DNA of 46,101 nucleotides from Akkermansiaceae bacterium (GCA_025363295.1 JANYEC010000012.1:1-46101); one strand, 5' to 3'; shown: positions 18,130 to 27,205, counted from the stretch's first letter. Notes: generated by a model not told the origin, from the letters alone. Program-made: numbers and translations.

Positions 18130-21100
18130 ATGAATCCAGATAGAGCGACTCTCAATTTTCTCAATAGTTTCCCCGAAGAGGCCAGAAAACGCGGAGAGCT
18201 GCTTCAAAAAGATGGAGCCGTCACCCAGATTTTCGGCAATCATCTTTTCATTCAAGGCCGCGTTGAGGATGAAGCGGGGATCTTCCGCACCAGCCTCCGC
18301 CTTCAAGGTAACCGTTGGTTCGGGTCGTGTACTGCCGAGGATGAGCTAGTCGCCGGGGCCTGCCAATATGCGACCATGATGGAGCGCATGCACCGGGGTG
18401 AAGACCTCCCAGAATCACCTAACGAATTTGACGATACCCCGGTGCTCGACATTATCGAAGAGAAGCTTGGACGCGAACTCGACGACAAAGAAGCGGATTT
18501 CGTCACGAAAATTGAAAAACGCTACCGCCGCTATGTGATCGAGGGAGAACTCCACGACCACGACATGGTCCGCATCACGCCGCGTTGGGAGATTACGACT
18601 TACGAGCCGCTCGAACTCTGGCCGATGCCTCCGGGCGATATCCTCGAGTTCTGGAACTACATCGCCTACGCCTTCTATAAAAAGAAACTCGCCTATCCCG
18701 AATTCATGAGCGTGATCACCGATTTGGGTCACGTTCAGAAAAAAATGGCGGACTGGGAACAAGAGCGCGAGGTCGCTGCTTGGTATGAGCGCATCGAACA
18801 AGTCAACGAACGCCCTCCGCAGGATGCTCCGCTCACGGTAGAATTTCGCTTGGTCGCCACGATCAACGAAGCCCGCATTGAGGTGAAGGAAGAAAAAGCC
18901 GGCGTGTGGGTCCAGCTTCGCGAAAAGAACGATATCGAAAATTACGTCAATCTCCATCACGAAGCCGCCCTGCTGATGGATGCCTCTAGCCAGACGCTTT
19001 GGGAGCATTACCTCGCTTTCTATCGGAAATATGGCGATACCACGCTTGACTTCGATCAAGAGGAGTCCTGCCGCTTTATGAACCGGGTTTTCCGCCAACC
19101 CGCGCTAACAGGCTACATCGTCAATCTCGACGAACGCCCGTTCAAGGTATCAGAAGAGCGCTTAGCTTGGGTTTGTGAAGACGATCCATACGATGGCAAA
19201 AGTTTCGCGCTTCAACTCATCACCGCGTCCGGGGAAAATGTCTCCCACTCCGTGCGCCTTCTCCCAGGCCGCAAGGAATTCTATCAATCTGACGAAACTG
19301 TCTTCCCCGGGCCACCACGCTGGCTTGAGGAAACGGATGTCATGCCGCGTTATCTGATTCCGAAGCGTGTGATCGACTCTCTCGAGGGCGTCGAGTTCCT
19401 GCGCAAGATTGGTGCCGCGCTGCCCGAATCTCTCAAGAAACGCGTCGTCGATCTCGAACTGAAACCTAAGTTCGAAATGAAGCTCATTGCTGGCCTAACC
19501 GCCGCAGAAACTGAGCACCTAGTCATCGATGTCACCGCCATCGAAACGAAAGGCCGCCGCACCGAGCGCCTCGTCAAAGAAGGCTGGGAACTCGCGGAAC
19601 AGCAGCCAATCAAAGGGAAGCAGCTCCTACGTTTCGCTCGTGAAGATCTCTATCCGGTCCCTGCCATCCTCGATGAAATGGGTCTCAGCTACGACGAGAA
19701 ATTGCTTTCGTTCAAATCCCGTATCACCAAGCAGTTCCCCGAAAAATTTGCGGAATGGATCAAGGCGATGCCGGAAAACATCGAACTCGATATCGATCTC
19801 CGCCTCCGCTCAATCCTCGCCGACCCAGTCACGGCCGCCGTCCGCTTCGAGGTTGTCGGCCAGGACATCGACTGGTTCGACCTCCGCATCGTCATCGACG
19901 TGCAAGGTGCCAATCTCTCGAAAGCACAAATCCGCCAGCTTGTCGCCGCCCGTGGTGGCTACGTCCGAATGGACGACGGTTCATGGATGCGCCTTGAAAT
20001 CAAGCTCGATGCCGACCAACGCGAGGCTGTCACCCGCCTCGGTCTCGATCCCTTCGACCTCTCCGGTGAAACCCACCGCATGCACGCCCTCCAACTCTCG
20101 GACCCGAAGGCTGCCGAAGTCTTCGACCCGAAAGCATGGGAACGTATCAAGAACCGCGCAAGCGACATCCAGCTCGAAGTCAACCCGGACCTCCCAGAGG
20201 GACTCAACGCCACCCTCCGCCCCTATCAGGTCGATGGCTTCAAATTCCTCGCTTATCTATCGGTTAACAACTTCGGTGGTATCCTCGCGGATGACATGGG
20301 TCTTGGAAAAACCATCCAATCCCTCACCTACCTGCTCTGGCTATTCGACGAGCACCGCAAGACGGGCGGCATGAAAAAACCCGCACTCGTCGTTTGTCCG
20401 AAGTCCGTGCTGGACGTTTGGTACAGCGAGGCTGGGAAATTCACCCCGCAGCTCAAGGTCAAGATTCTCAAGAACCGCGACGACATCAATGTGGAATACA
20501 TCCAGAACCACATCGACATCCTCGTTCTCAACTACGCCCAGCTCCGCGTCTGCGGCGAGGAACTCAACGGGATCAAATGGCTCACCACCATTCTCGACGA
20601 AGGCCAGCAAATCAAAAATCCGGACTCCAAGGCTGCCAAATGCGCCCGCGAACTGGATTCCCAAAATCGCTTGGTCCTCACGGGAACGCCCATCGAAAAC
20701 CGCCTGCTCGACATGTGGTCGCTGATGGCCTTCGCCATGCCCGGGGTGCTCGGCTCTCGCGCGTATTTCAAGAAACGCTTCGACAAACGCAAGGACCCCC
20801 TCAGCCAGTCCCGCCTCGCCTCGCGTCTGCGTCCATTCCTCCTCCGCCGCACCAAGCTGCAGGTCGCCCAAGATCTTCCGCCACGGACCGAAGAAGAAGT
20901 TTACTCGAAGATGGAAGGCATCCAGGTCGAGCTCTACAAAAACGAGCTCAAGCGCATTCAAAAAGCCCTGTTAGGCCTCGATTCGGACGAAGCGGTGAAG
21001 AAGAACTCCTTCGCCATTCTGCAAGGTCTAATGCGCTTGCGTCAGATCTGCTGCCACCCTGGTCTCATCGATCCGAAGTATCTCAAGGAAGAGTCCGCCA

Positions 21101-21627
21101 AAATGGAGTCGCTCTTCTATCTGCTCGATCAGCTTCACGAAGAAGGACACAAGGTGCTCGTCTTCTCGCAGTTTGTTTCGATGCTCGATCTGATCAAAGC
21201 CCGTCTCGAACTGGAAAATCGCCCATACAATTACCTCACCGGCCAGACCAAGGACCGCAAAGGCGAAATCGAGCGTTTCCAGACGACCAAAGACCCGTCC
21301 GTCTTCATGCTCTCGCTCAAGGCAGGTGGCGCCGGCCTCAACCTCACCTCGGCATCGTATGTCATTCTCTACGATCCATGGTGGAACCCTGCCGTCGAAA
21401 ACCAAGCCATCGACCGAACCCACCGGATCGGCCAGAAAAACAAGGTGATCGCTTACCGATTGCTCACACGCGACACCGTCGAAGAAAAGATCCGCATCCT
21501 TCAGCATCAAAAAACTCAGCTGGTCACCAACGTGCTCGGCGATGAAGGCTTCGCTTCTAACCTCGGTCTGGATGACCTCCAATTCATCCTCACCCACAAC
21601 ATCGACGAGGACGACGAACCGAAATAA
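18130..21627 (+). CDS. SNF2-family DEAD/H helicase with degenerate SWIM-like N-terminus
   Basis: 1165 residues from ATG 18130 (an in-frame ATG at 18088 would add 14 residues). The C-terminal half is a complete SNF2 ATPase. Motif I is DDMGLGKT (residues 721-728), motif II is the variant DEGQ (823-826), and motif III-like LTGTPIENRL follows. The helicase C lobe has FSQF, GGAGLNLT, YDPWWNPAVE and DRTHRIGQ (from residue 1095). It is a double-stranded DNA translocase expected to remodel protein-DNA or RNA polymerase complexes. The first 700 residues contain a SWIM-like stretch around C67 and C78 that lacks two of the four usual ligands, plus long alpha/beta regions seen in bacterial SNF2 proteins. 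It is followed by a strong terminator, so it is probably monocistronic. Confidence 0.9.
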   Translation: MNPDRATLNFLNSFPEEARKRGELLQKDGAVTQIFGNHLFIQGRVEDEAGIFRTSLRLQGNRWFGSCTAEDELVAGACQYATMMERMHRGEDLPESPNEFDDTPVLDIIEEKLGRELDDKEADFVTKIEKRYRRYVIEGELHDHDMVRITPRWEITTYEPLELWPMPPGDILEFWNYIAYAFYKKKLAYPEFMSVITDLGHVQKKMADWEQEREVAAWYERIEQVNERPPQDAPLTVEFRLVATINEARIEVKEEKAGVWVQLREKNDIENYVNLHHEAALLMDASSQTLWEHYLAFYRKYGDTTLDFDQEESCRFMNRVFRQPALTGYIVNLDERPFKVSEERLAWVCEDDPYDGKSFALQLITASGENVSHSVRLLPGRKEFYQSDETVFPGPPRWLEETDVMPRYLIPKRVIDSLEGVEFLRKIGAALPESLKKRVVDLELKPKFEMKLIAGLTAAETEHLVIDVTAIETKGRRTERLVKEGWELAEQQPIKGKQLLRFAREDLYPVPAILDEMGLSYDEKLLSFKSRITKQFPEKFAEWIKAMPENIELDIDLRLRSILADPVTAAVRFEVVGQDIDWFDLRIVIDVQGANLSKAQIRQLVAARGGYVRMDDGSWMRLEIKLDADQREAVTRLGLDPFDLSGETHRMHALQLSDPKAAEVFDPKAWERIKNRASDIQLEVNPDLPEGLNATLRPYQVDGFKFLAYLSVNNFGGILADDMGLGKTIQSLTYLLWLFDEHRKTGGMKKPALVVCPKSVLDVWYSEAGKFTPQLKVKILKNRDDINVEYIQNHIDILVLNYAQLRVCGEELNGIKWLTTILDEGQQIKNPDSKAAKCARELDSQNRLVLTGTPIENRLLDMWSLMAFAMPGVLGSRAYFKKRFDKRKDPLSQSRLASRLRPFLLRRTKLQVAQDLPPRTEEEVYSKMEGIQVELYKNELKRIQKALLGLDSDEAVKKNSFAILQGLMRLRQICCHPGLIDPKYLKEESAKMESLFYLLDQLHEEGHKVLVFSQFVSMLDLIKARLELENRPYNYLTGQTKDRKGEIERFQTTKDPSVFMLSLKAGGAGLNLTSASYVILYDPWWNPAVENQAIDRTHRIGQKNKVIAYRLLTRDTVEEKIRILQHQKTQLVTNVLGDEGFASNLGLDDLQFILTHNIDEDDEPK

Positions 21628-21652
21628 AAAATACATTTCTATCATCTCACAG

Positions 21653-21685
21653 AAAAGCCCGGCAGTTTCCTGCCGGGCTTTTTTG
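21653..21685 (+). terminator. Intrinsic terminator of the SNF2 gene
   Basis: A perfect 10-bp stem, AGCCCGGCAG and CTGCCGGGCT, encloses a TTTC loop and is followed by six T residues. It is preceded by A residues that pair with them. It starts about 26 bp after the SNF2 stop codon. The A-tract also makes it a possible terminator for the leftward lipoprotein gene whose stop is at 21761. Confidence 0.9.
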
Positions 21686-21760
21686 TTTTCAAATTTTGAG
21701 ATGGCCAATACGATGGCGTTCGCCCATCGAATCAATCCTCGGCGTTTGGTGGTGAACCTT

Positions 21761-22147
21761 CTAGTTCTTAGGAGGTGACTCTTCTTTCACGCCTTCGACG
21801 GCATCTTTTACCGTTTCTTTGACTTCACTGGCAGCGGCCCCGATCTTTTCTGTGGCTTGATCCACGGCAGCATTCGCCGCTTCACCTGCCTTGGTCATTT
21901 TTTCTTTCGCTGCATTTCCGGCCTGCTCCATTTTGTCTTCCGCCTTGGCCATGGCGACCTTTGCGTCCGCCCGGGCCTGATCCATTTTTTCGTTCGCTTT
22001 TTCCTTCGCAGCATCGGCGACTTCCTTCACACCTTCGGCGATTTTATCCTTACCGGCGTCCATTTTTTCAGTGGCGGTTTTATTTGCATCACAAGAGGTG
22101 AAGATGAATGGAGCGGCGATTGCTGAGATCCAGAATTTTATTTTCAT
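21761..22147 (-). CDS. Repetitive helical lipoprotein (LEA-like)
   Basis: 128 residues. The N-terminus MKIKFWISAIAAPFIF followed by TSC gives a lipoprotein signal peptide with the lipidated Cys at residue 19. The rest, from about residue 24 to 120, is one amphipathic helix rich in Ala, Lys, Glu and Asp. Units resembling K-x-K-M-x-x-A-x-D/E recur about every 11 residues, as in LEA or apolipoprotein-type proteins and small envelope stress lipoproteins. It probably sits on the outer or inner membrane surface. Function is unknown; a role in desiccation, osmotic or envelope stress is only an analogy. It is a single gene, divergent from the DUF456 gene, with an AT-rich upstream region. Confidence 0.65.
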   Translation of the reverse strand: MKIKFWISAIAAPFIFTSCDANKTATEKMDAGKDKIAEGVKEVADAAKEKANEKMDQARADAKVAMAKAEDKMEQAGNAAKEKMTKAGEAANAAVDQATEKIGAAASEVKETVKDAVEGVKEESPPKN

Positions 22148-22296
22148 GATTTTTTAATAAGTTGTTATAATGGCGATCACCATCGATCACTTCTATCAAC
22201 AATGCCCATGATGTCAAAGGTAGGAAGTTTCAATGATCACCAAAAACATCAGGACGAAGATTGCGGCATCGGTGAAACTGATGTAACAAAGACGGC

Positions 22297-22833
22297 GTGT
22301 GGAATGCTATCGAATCGAGTGCAATTTGGGGTGATGTAGGAACGGGAGCCGCGTGGTTTGTGACGATTTCTTTGCTCGTTGCCGGAGCGATTGGTTGCAT
22401 CCTACCGGTATTGCCGGGACACTTGATTTTATTGATCGCGGCCGTGGCCCATTGGCTAATGCTTGGGAAAAACTCCGGTCTGCAATGGTGGTCATTTGTC
22501 GTGCTCGCTCTACTGATGGCGATTTCCCAAACCTTTGAAGTTCTCAGCGGCGCGGCTGGCTCGAAGTGGTTCGGAGGAACGCGCTGGGGTGCGGTGGGGG
22601 CAATGGTCGGGAGCATCGTGGGCATGTTTTTCCTGCCATTTGGCTTGTTGCTGGGGCCGCTGATCGGCGCGTTCGTTTGTGAAATCGGCTTCGCGCGGAA
22701 ACAAACCCAGCAAGCGGCGATTTCCGGTGTTGGTTCAGTGGTGGGAACGGTCGCGGGGATGGGATTCAAGATTGTGATCGGCGCAGCGATGATCCTGTGG
22801 TTTTTTCTTGATGTGTTTTTGATTGGAAAATAA
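22297..22833 (+). CDS. DUF456 membrane protein
   Basis: 178 residues starting with GTG at 22297. The protein is almost wholly hydrophobic: helices at about residues 18-37 and 43-56, then 64-82, Gly-rich helices near 95-135, and a C-terminal helix at 150-175. The segment CILPVLPGHLI and the Gly-rich repeats (GAVGAMVGSIVGMF, then GSVVGTVAGMG) are characteristic of the DUF456 family (YqgC-like). Function is unknown. No good ribosome binding site precedes the GTG, and no ATG is available upstream in frame, so the start is moderately uncertain. The gene ends 23 bp before the RNase P RNA gene. Confidence 0.72.
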   Translation: MWNAIESSAIWGDVGTGAAWFVTISLLVAGAIGCILPVLPGHLILLIAAVAHWLMLGKNSGLQWWSFVVLALLMAISQTFEVLSGAAGSKWFGGTRWGAVGAMVGSIVGMFFLPFGLLLGPLIGAFVCEIGFARKQTQQAAISGVGSVVGTVAGMGFKIVIGAAMILWFFLDVFLIGK

Positions 22834-22856
22834 TCCGATCTCCCCCACTCTGCGCG

Positions 22857-23243
22857 GGCCGCTCCCCGGACGGTCGCAATTTTTCCGCAAGGAGGAGTTG
22901 AGGAAAGTCCGGACACCACAGGGCAACGCGCCTCATGAAAGTGAGGGACGGGAACCGCGAGGAACCCGGACGGAAAGTGCAGCAGAAAGATACCGCCGAT
23001 GGCCCGCAAGGACACAGGCAAGGGTGAAATGGTGGAGTAAGAGCCCACCGCGAATCCGGGTAACCGGACGGCATGGCAAACCCCGCGTGGTGCAAGACAG
23101 AACAGGGGAAGGGCTGCCCGCCCGTTCATCTCCGGGTATTAGTCGCACTCTGCGCAAGCAGGGCGCTCCGCTTCGGCGGGGTGAGAGAAATGGCCGTCCA
23201 TCCTCGCAAGAGGGGGACAGAATCCGGCTTACAGGGGAGCGGC
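22857..23243 (+). ncRNA. rnpB: RNase P RNA (bacterial type A)
   Basis: The universally conserved rnpB segments are present in order. GAGGAAAGTCCGGACACCA lies near 22905, AGGGTGAAA then GGTGGAGTAAGAGCCCACCGC near 23022-23055, and CAGAATCCGGCTTACAG near 23217. The ends pair as helix P1: GCCGCTCCCC at 22858-22867 with GGGGAGCGGC at 23234-23243. It is the catalytic RNA that cuts pre-tRNA 5' leaders. A T-rich stretch at 23248-23254 just after P1 may end transcription. Open frames run through this region on both strands, but they are not genes. It lies between the DUF456 gene and the LolC/E-like permease gene, all on the plus strand. Confidence 0.95.
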
Positions 23244-23357
23244 ACTCTCTTTTTACGCCAGGTAGGTGCTGCTCAAAGACGAGAACCAACCCGCCGATCG
23301 ACTCGGGCCATACGGCCTGCTCACTGGGCTCAAGACGCGCCTCATCAACTGGGTGCC

Positions 23358-25040
23358 GTGCTTCGGCTGTCGGTAATCACTAACGCTTGCTCCGAGGCCG
23401 TTCACGGGTTACCTAGCGGCATCAAACGTCGTTCCTTTAGTTTCCTCCTCGCCCGGCGCTACCTCAATCCGCGCCGCTCCATGCTGTCCTCGTTCACCTT
23501 GATCTCGCTAGTCGGAGTGATGTTAGGGGTGCTGGTCTTGGTAGTCGTCATGGCCGTTTATGCCGGACTGGAGCGCAACGTAAAAAGCCGCCTGCTCGGG
23601 TTCACTCCACACATTCTGATGCGTCAGCAAGGGGGTGGCTTCGGAGGGTCTCCGCTCACCGATTGGCGGAAGGCAGCTCAAACAGCTCAAGCACTTCCGC
23701 ATGTTCTAACGGCTACGGCGTTTGTTTCGGATAACGTCATCGTCGATGTGCAGTCTTGGCAGCGCCCGGTGCTCTTCCGTGGGATTGATACCTCGGATTC
23801 AGCCCAGGTTTCTGGCATCGCCAAGATGCTAGACCTCGCAAATTTCCCAAAATCCACGGCAGATCTCGGCATCGATGATCGAGTCGTCATTTCCTCAATT
23901 CTTGCCGAACAACTCCAAATTCAAATTGGGGACAAAATCCGGCTCTATTCGACGCGGAATTTCGAGCAAGTCATGCACGCCTACAAAGCGACGGAAAAGC
24001 CTCCTCTGCGGGAAGCTTTCGCCGAAGTATGGAGCCATTCCACCGAATCACTTAAAAATGCTTGGGAAACTCACGGAGAGAAATCGGCCCTATCCATCGA
24101 CACGCTCTCCGAGGTTTACGCCGCCCTTGATGCCATTCGTGCAGAACCCATCCGCCAGCCTGAGATGGATCTGCTAGACGCACTGCTTGTGGCCATGGAG
24201 ACCGGTGAAAAAGATGAGTCCTCCAAAACGTATCATTTCACCGCAGCGAACAGAGCTCTCGTTGAAAAAGCCATCGCCGACCTCAATTCTACCGATGTGG
24301 AAAAAATGGACGGTGAGACGCTGAAAGGACTTAAGAGCATCGTCCTACCGAAGGAAGCCGAGATCGTCGGCGTCTATCAGGCGTCCCAGATGGCGGTCAC
24401 CCCCGATCTCTTCGTGCCTCTGCCGCTTGCGCAGGACCTCGCCGGTTTGGGAGAGGCCGTGCAAGGGATCGCGCTGCGCCTCGATGATCCCTATCAGGCA
24501 GAGCCGGTCGCCGCAGCGTCGCGGAAAATTCTGGGACAGGATTGGTCGTTACTCACCTGGGGCGAGCAATACCAGGCCTTCTTCGCGCTCATCAACCAGC
24601 AGCGCGTGATGATGTATTTCGCCCTTTCTTTCATCGTGCTCGTCTCCGCATTCTCGATGATGGCGGTGATGTTCACTGTCACGATCCAGAAGCGTCGTGA
24701 GATAGGCGTGATGAAAGCCCTCGGTGCCGCGCCCGGCCAGATCGTGCGGGTTTTTCTCTATCAGGGAATGATTCTCGGCGTCTTGGGAGCGATCCTCGGG
24801 GTGAGCCTCGGTCGTTTGGTGATTCATTTCCGCGGTGAGGTTCAGGGGATTTTCCGAGGCCTAGGCTTTGATCCTTTTGCGGCGAATTTCACCGGCTTTG
24901 GCGTTTTGCCAGCTTATAACAATCCGTTAGAGCAAGCAGTCATCGCCCTCATGGCTTTTATTCTCTGCTCTCTCGCCGCGCTGGTCCCTGCATTTTTCGC
25001 AGCCCGTAGCGATGCAGCAAAATCCCTCCGGAATCTCTAA
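23358..25040 (+). CDS. LolC/LolE-type lipoprotein-releasing permease (FtsX/MacB fold)
   Basis: About 560 residues if the GTG at 23358 is used. The frame runs open through rnpB, so longer starts are not credible, and the first ATG (23480) would remove part of helix 1. The N-terminus has FLLARRYLNPRR then helix 1 (FTLISLVGVMLGVLV), a long periplasmic domain, and three C-terminal helices with IQKRREIGVMKALGA after the first of them. This is the MacB_PCD/FtsX layout of LolC and LolE, which move lipoproteins from the inner membrane toward LolA. The periplasmic domain is about 120 residues longer than usual, with a helical Glu/Ala-rich insertion roughly at residues 205-330. No LolD ATPase is in the window. 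The RDD gene follows after 3 bp, so they form one unit. Confidence 0.8.
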   Translation: MLRLSVITNACSEAVHGLPSGIKRRSFSFLLARRYLNPRRSMLSSFTLISLVGVMLGVLVLVVVMAVYAGLERNVKSRLLGFTPHILMRQQGGGFGGSPLTDWRKAAQTAQALPHVLTATAFVSDNVIVDVQSWQRPVLFRGIDTSDSAQVSGIAKMLDLANFPKSTADLGIDDRVVISSILAEQLQIQIGDKIRLYSTRNFEQVMHAYKATEKPPLREAFAEVWSHSTESLKNAWETHGEKSALSIDTLSEVYAALDAIRAEPIRQPEMDLLDALLVAMETGEKDESSKTYHFTAANRALVEKAIADLNSTDVEKMDGETLKGLKSIVLPKEAEIVGVYQASQMAVTPDLFVPLPLAQDLAGLGEAVQGIALRLDDPYQAEPVAAASRKILGQDWSLLTWGEQYQAFFALINQQRVMMYFALSFIVLVSAFSMMAVMFTVTIQKRREIGVMKALGAAPGQIVRVFLYQGMILGVLGAILGVSLGRLVIHFRGEVQGIFRGLGFDPFAANFTGFGVLPAYNNPLEQAVIALMAFILCSLAALVPAFFAARSDAAKSLRNL

Positions 25041-25043
25041 CAC

Positions 25044-25892
25044 ATGGACATTTGGCTCATCCGCAACGGGGAAAAAATCGGCCCTATCCACGACTACGAA
25101 ATCCGCCATAAGATCGAAGATGGTCAACTCGAGCCGACGACACAGGCATGGCATGAGGGGCTTCCTAACTGGATGCCGCTGGGCGAGATCGACCTCTTTA
25201 AGCGCGAATTTCAGATCACCCGGCCGTATCAAGCGCCGTCCTTGTTTCCCGAGGCTGCCCCATCCCTGGATATTGGGTCCCCACCTCCGCCGAGTCCCAC
25301 CCCACTGCTAGGTAGGCGCTTCTGGGCGCGTTGGTTTGACCTCTCGCTCTACGCCGGTATTTGGTGGATCGTGATGTGGGCGACCGGACGCGACATCCGG
25401 AGCACACTTGGCAACACTTGGATCGTTTTCTCTCACTACATCCCGTGGTTCATTCTAGAAATCTTCCTCATCCAACACTTTGGCAGCACTCCCGGAAAAT
25501 GGCTGCTCGGTCTCAAGGTGACCAATCTCGATAACTCGCTGCTCAATTTAGCGGCGTCCACCCGCCGCGCGGCACGCGTGCTTTTCACCGGCATCGGCTT
25601 TGGTTGGGGCTTGCTTTCGTTGTTCTGTCAGGTGCTCAGTTATTTCACCGCGAAGCGTCTTGGGCGTCCACTTTGGGATTACGCTGGTGGCCACCAAGTG
25701 ACTTCCGTGCCGCTCCGGCCAGAACGTCTCATCGTCTTCGTCTTCGTGTTCTTTGCTGCGCTCATGCTCCAGTTCATAGTCGTCAGTCCTTATATTTTTG
25801 AGGAGATGGCTGCTGAATCACCAGAGCTAAAAGAGCAGCTCGAAAAAAATCCAGCGTGGCAATGGCATCTTCCAAAGCGCAACGAGTCCTGA
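25044..25892 (+). CDS. GYF_2-RDD membrane protein
   Basis: 282 residues. Residues 1-50 (MDIWLIRNGEKIGPI, then EDGQLEPTTQAW and GLPNWMPLGEI) form a GYF_2 domain, a small fold that binds Pro-rich peptides. A Pro-rich linker (residues 70-90) leads to an RDD membrane domain: RFWARWFDLSLYAG near 92-105, GSTPGKWLLGLKV near 149-161, and further TM helices to about 250. RDD proteins are small multi-helix membrane proteins, some linked to ion exchange or protein export. The ATG follows the permease stop by 3 bp, pointing to one operon and possibly a shared envelope role. The charged C-terminus ends cytoplasmically. The next gene is tRNA-Lys after 134 bp. Confidence 0.8.
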   Translation: MDIWLIRNGEKIGPIHDYEIRHKIEDGQLEPTTQAWHEGLPNWMPLGEIDLFKREFQITRPYQAPSLFPEAAPSLDIGSPPPPSPTPLLGRRFWARWFDLSLYAGIWWIVMWATGRDIRSTLGNTWIVFSHYIPWFILEIFLIQHFGSTPGKWLLGLKVTNLDNSLLNLAASTRRAARVLFTGIGFGWGLLSLFCQVLSYFTAKRLGRPLWDYAGGHQVTSVPLRPERLIVFVFVFFAALMLQFIVVSPYIFEEMAAESPELKEQLEKNPAWQWHLPKRNES

Positions 25893-25970
25893 TTGCTTAC
25901 GACAAGGATGTTCGCGGCCGGTCGCGAGCGGCTTAATTTCAGATTGTTCGATATTTTCGTAATAATCAGC

Positions 25971-25999
25971 TTGCCAAGCGCTTGCCTCGCTCCTAATTG
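25971..25999 (+). promoter_or_regulatory. Putative sigma-70 promoter of tRNA-Lys
   Basis: TTGCCA at 25971-25976 and TAATTG at 25994-25999 are separated by 17 bp. The predicted start would lie about 20 bp before the tRNA gene. Match to consensus is moderate; assignment is by position. Confidence 0.4.
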
Positions 26000-26026
26000 T
26001 CCCGCCCCCGCATGTGGGAAATGAAG

Positions 26027-26099
26027 GCGAGGATAGCTCAGTTGGTAGAGCAGTTGGCTTTTAATCAATTGGTCCTGGGTTCGAGTCCCAGTCCTCGTA
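26027..26099 (+). tRNA. tRNA-Lys (anticodon TTT)
   Basis: 73 nt with full cloverleaf. The acceptor stem is GCGAGGA with TCCTCGT (first pair G-U). The D-arm is GCTC/GAGC, the anticodon stem GTTGG/TCAAT with loop CTTTTAA, and the T-arm CTGGG TTCGAGT CCCAG. The discriminator base is A and CCA is not encoded. The last 27 nt belong to a 38-bp direct repeat that recurs at 33911, so the gene serves as the integration site of the element to its right and keeps an intact 3' end supplied by the repeat. Confidence 0.95.
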
Positions 26100-26110
26100 C
26101 TTCCTTCATT
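26073..26110. repeat. Left attachment repeat (attL, in tRNA-Lys 3' end)
   Basis: 38 bp identical to 33911-33948. It starts in the variable loop/T-arm boundary of tRNA-Lys, includes the T-arm and acceptor 3' strand, and runs 11 bp past the tRNA. The flanking bases differ from the right copy on both sides, which sets the repeat limits. Confidence 0.92.
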
Positions 26111-26303
26111 TCAAATGACTTACGAATTCAAAGTCCCTTGAGTCGGGTCTTTTGAGAACGAAAGTGAGAACAGATTCACCGAGGTCCCTCTTGGTTTTTA
26201 TCGAGTCAAGACGACTCACGACGGCGCAATTACGCGCGACGGCGGCGTCAGCCAGCTTGTGTAACTCGACCAGCTTCTCCGCAGTACCTGGCGCAATTCT
26301 GGA
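26106..26303 (-). pseudogene. C-terminal gene remnant at the island edge
   Basis: A protein-like reading frame of 65 codons (AEKLVELHKLADAAVA, later VVSRLDSIKTKRDLGESV and a C-terminal DFEFVSHLK) opens after a TGA at 26304-26306 with no ATG, GTG or TTG that would start it sensibly. Its own stop at 26106-26108 lies inside the left att repeat. Beyond the TGA the same frame gives another short plausible stretch (RRTLVLIAPARSLK), suggesting a longer, interrupted gene. The family is not recognised. The coding nature is judged only from amino-acid texture. Confidence 0.35.
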
Positions 26304-26389
26304 TCATTTAAGACTGCGCGCGGGCGCGATCAGCACGAGCGTTCGCCTTGAACAAGGATTACCCCTTCCCACGCTTGGTAATGCCGGGA

Positions 26390-27205
26390 TCAGGGATAAA
26401 TGCCGAGAAACCGCTCCAACGACTCATCCGGCTCGCACAAAATGACATCGAACGGCTGCAAGCCACCTTCGTTGATGTAGCAATTCCGCTTTTCCGCATC
26501 GATCGCCATCACGCCGAAAGCGTAGTTGAAAAACACCGTGTGCCCGGACGGGTCTTTGAGACGGGTCCATCCCGCTTTGTGGAAATACGCCTCGATCTCC
26601 CGCGTTTCCGCAGGGACACCGTGGTATTGCGGCTGGGTGATCCCGAAGGAGATCATGCCGTCTGCCCAGCGGATCACCGACACCAGGCGCACGTCGTCGC
26701 CGAAGACCTGATTGCTGGCGAGCCAGCGGGATAGATATTCCAGCGGTGTGGCGTGGACAAATTCGATGGCCTCGCGCTCATGCGGGCCGTCCACATCCGG
26801 GCGCAGCACAGCGAGCGGATGGCGGAGAAGTTCCGGCACCAGTCCGAATGCTGGCGGAATCGTGGTTTTTCCAACAAGACCGGCGCGGGTGTCCAGTTCC
26901 ACCATGTGTTCCGTTCCGAGGATGGCATCCGGGCAGAGCACGAGAAATTCCGACCAAGTAACGCCCGGCTCGATCAGGAACCCAAATTCACCAGCGAGAG
27001 CAAGCGCTTGTTCGGCTTGGGCTTGGATGAGGTGTCTGCGGTTCTGCCCATGGCAAGCGCCGTGGTCATGGCAAACGTCTCGTAATCGCTCGTAGAAGGC
27101 CGCAAGCGAATCTCCTGAAACACCCGCACCTTCGCTGGCGCTGGAGTCACCGGATGGACGATTGCCTTTTTTTTCGCGTTCACGATGCAGGGAATGTGAC
27201 GGCTC
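26390..27205 (-). pseudogene. 5'-truncated uncharacterised gene of phage/mobile-element type
   Basis: The frame is open for 271 codons from a TGA at 27206-27208. It lacks any ATG, GTG or TTG until the GTG at 26941, although protein-like sequence is continuous across that point: SLAAFYERLRDVC, AEQALALAGEFGFLIEPG, TWSEFLVL, then GTEHMVELDTRAGLVGKTT. The natural start is therefore missing and the upstream part has been lost or replaced. The remaining C-terminal part is alpha/beta with many aromatic and acidic residues. It recalls large polyvalent proteins of phages and conjugative elements, but I cannot name a domain. If the GTG at 26941 is used, a 183-residue product would be made. It is a leftover in the decayed left end of the element. 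Confidence 0.5.

Noticed and set aside
20394..21545. A 383-codon second frame inside the SNF2 gene
   Set aside because: Shadow frame rich in Arg, Pro and His, overlapping conserved helicase motifs in the true frame.
22823..23383. Long open reading frames on both strands across rnpB
   Set aside because: The region has all conserved rnpB elements and P1 pairing; the translations are Arg/Pro-rich and protein-unlike.
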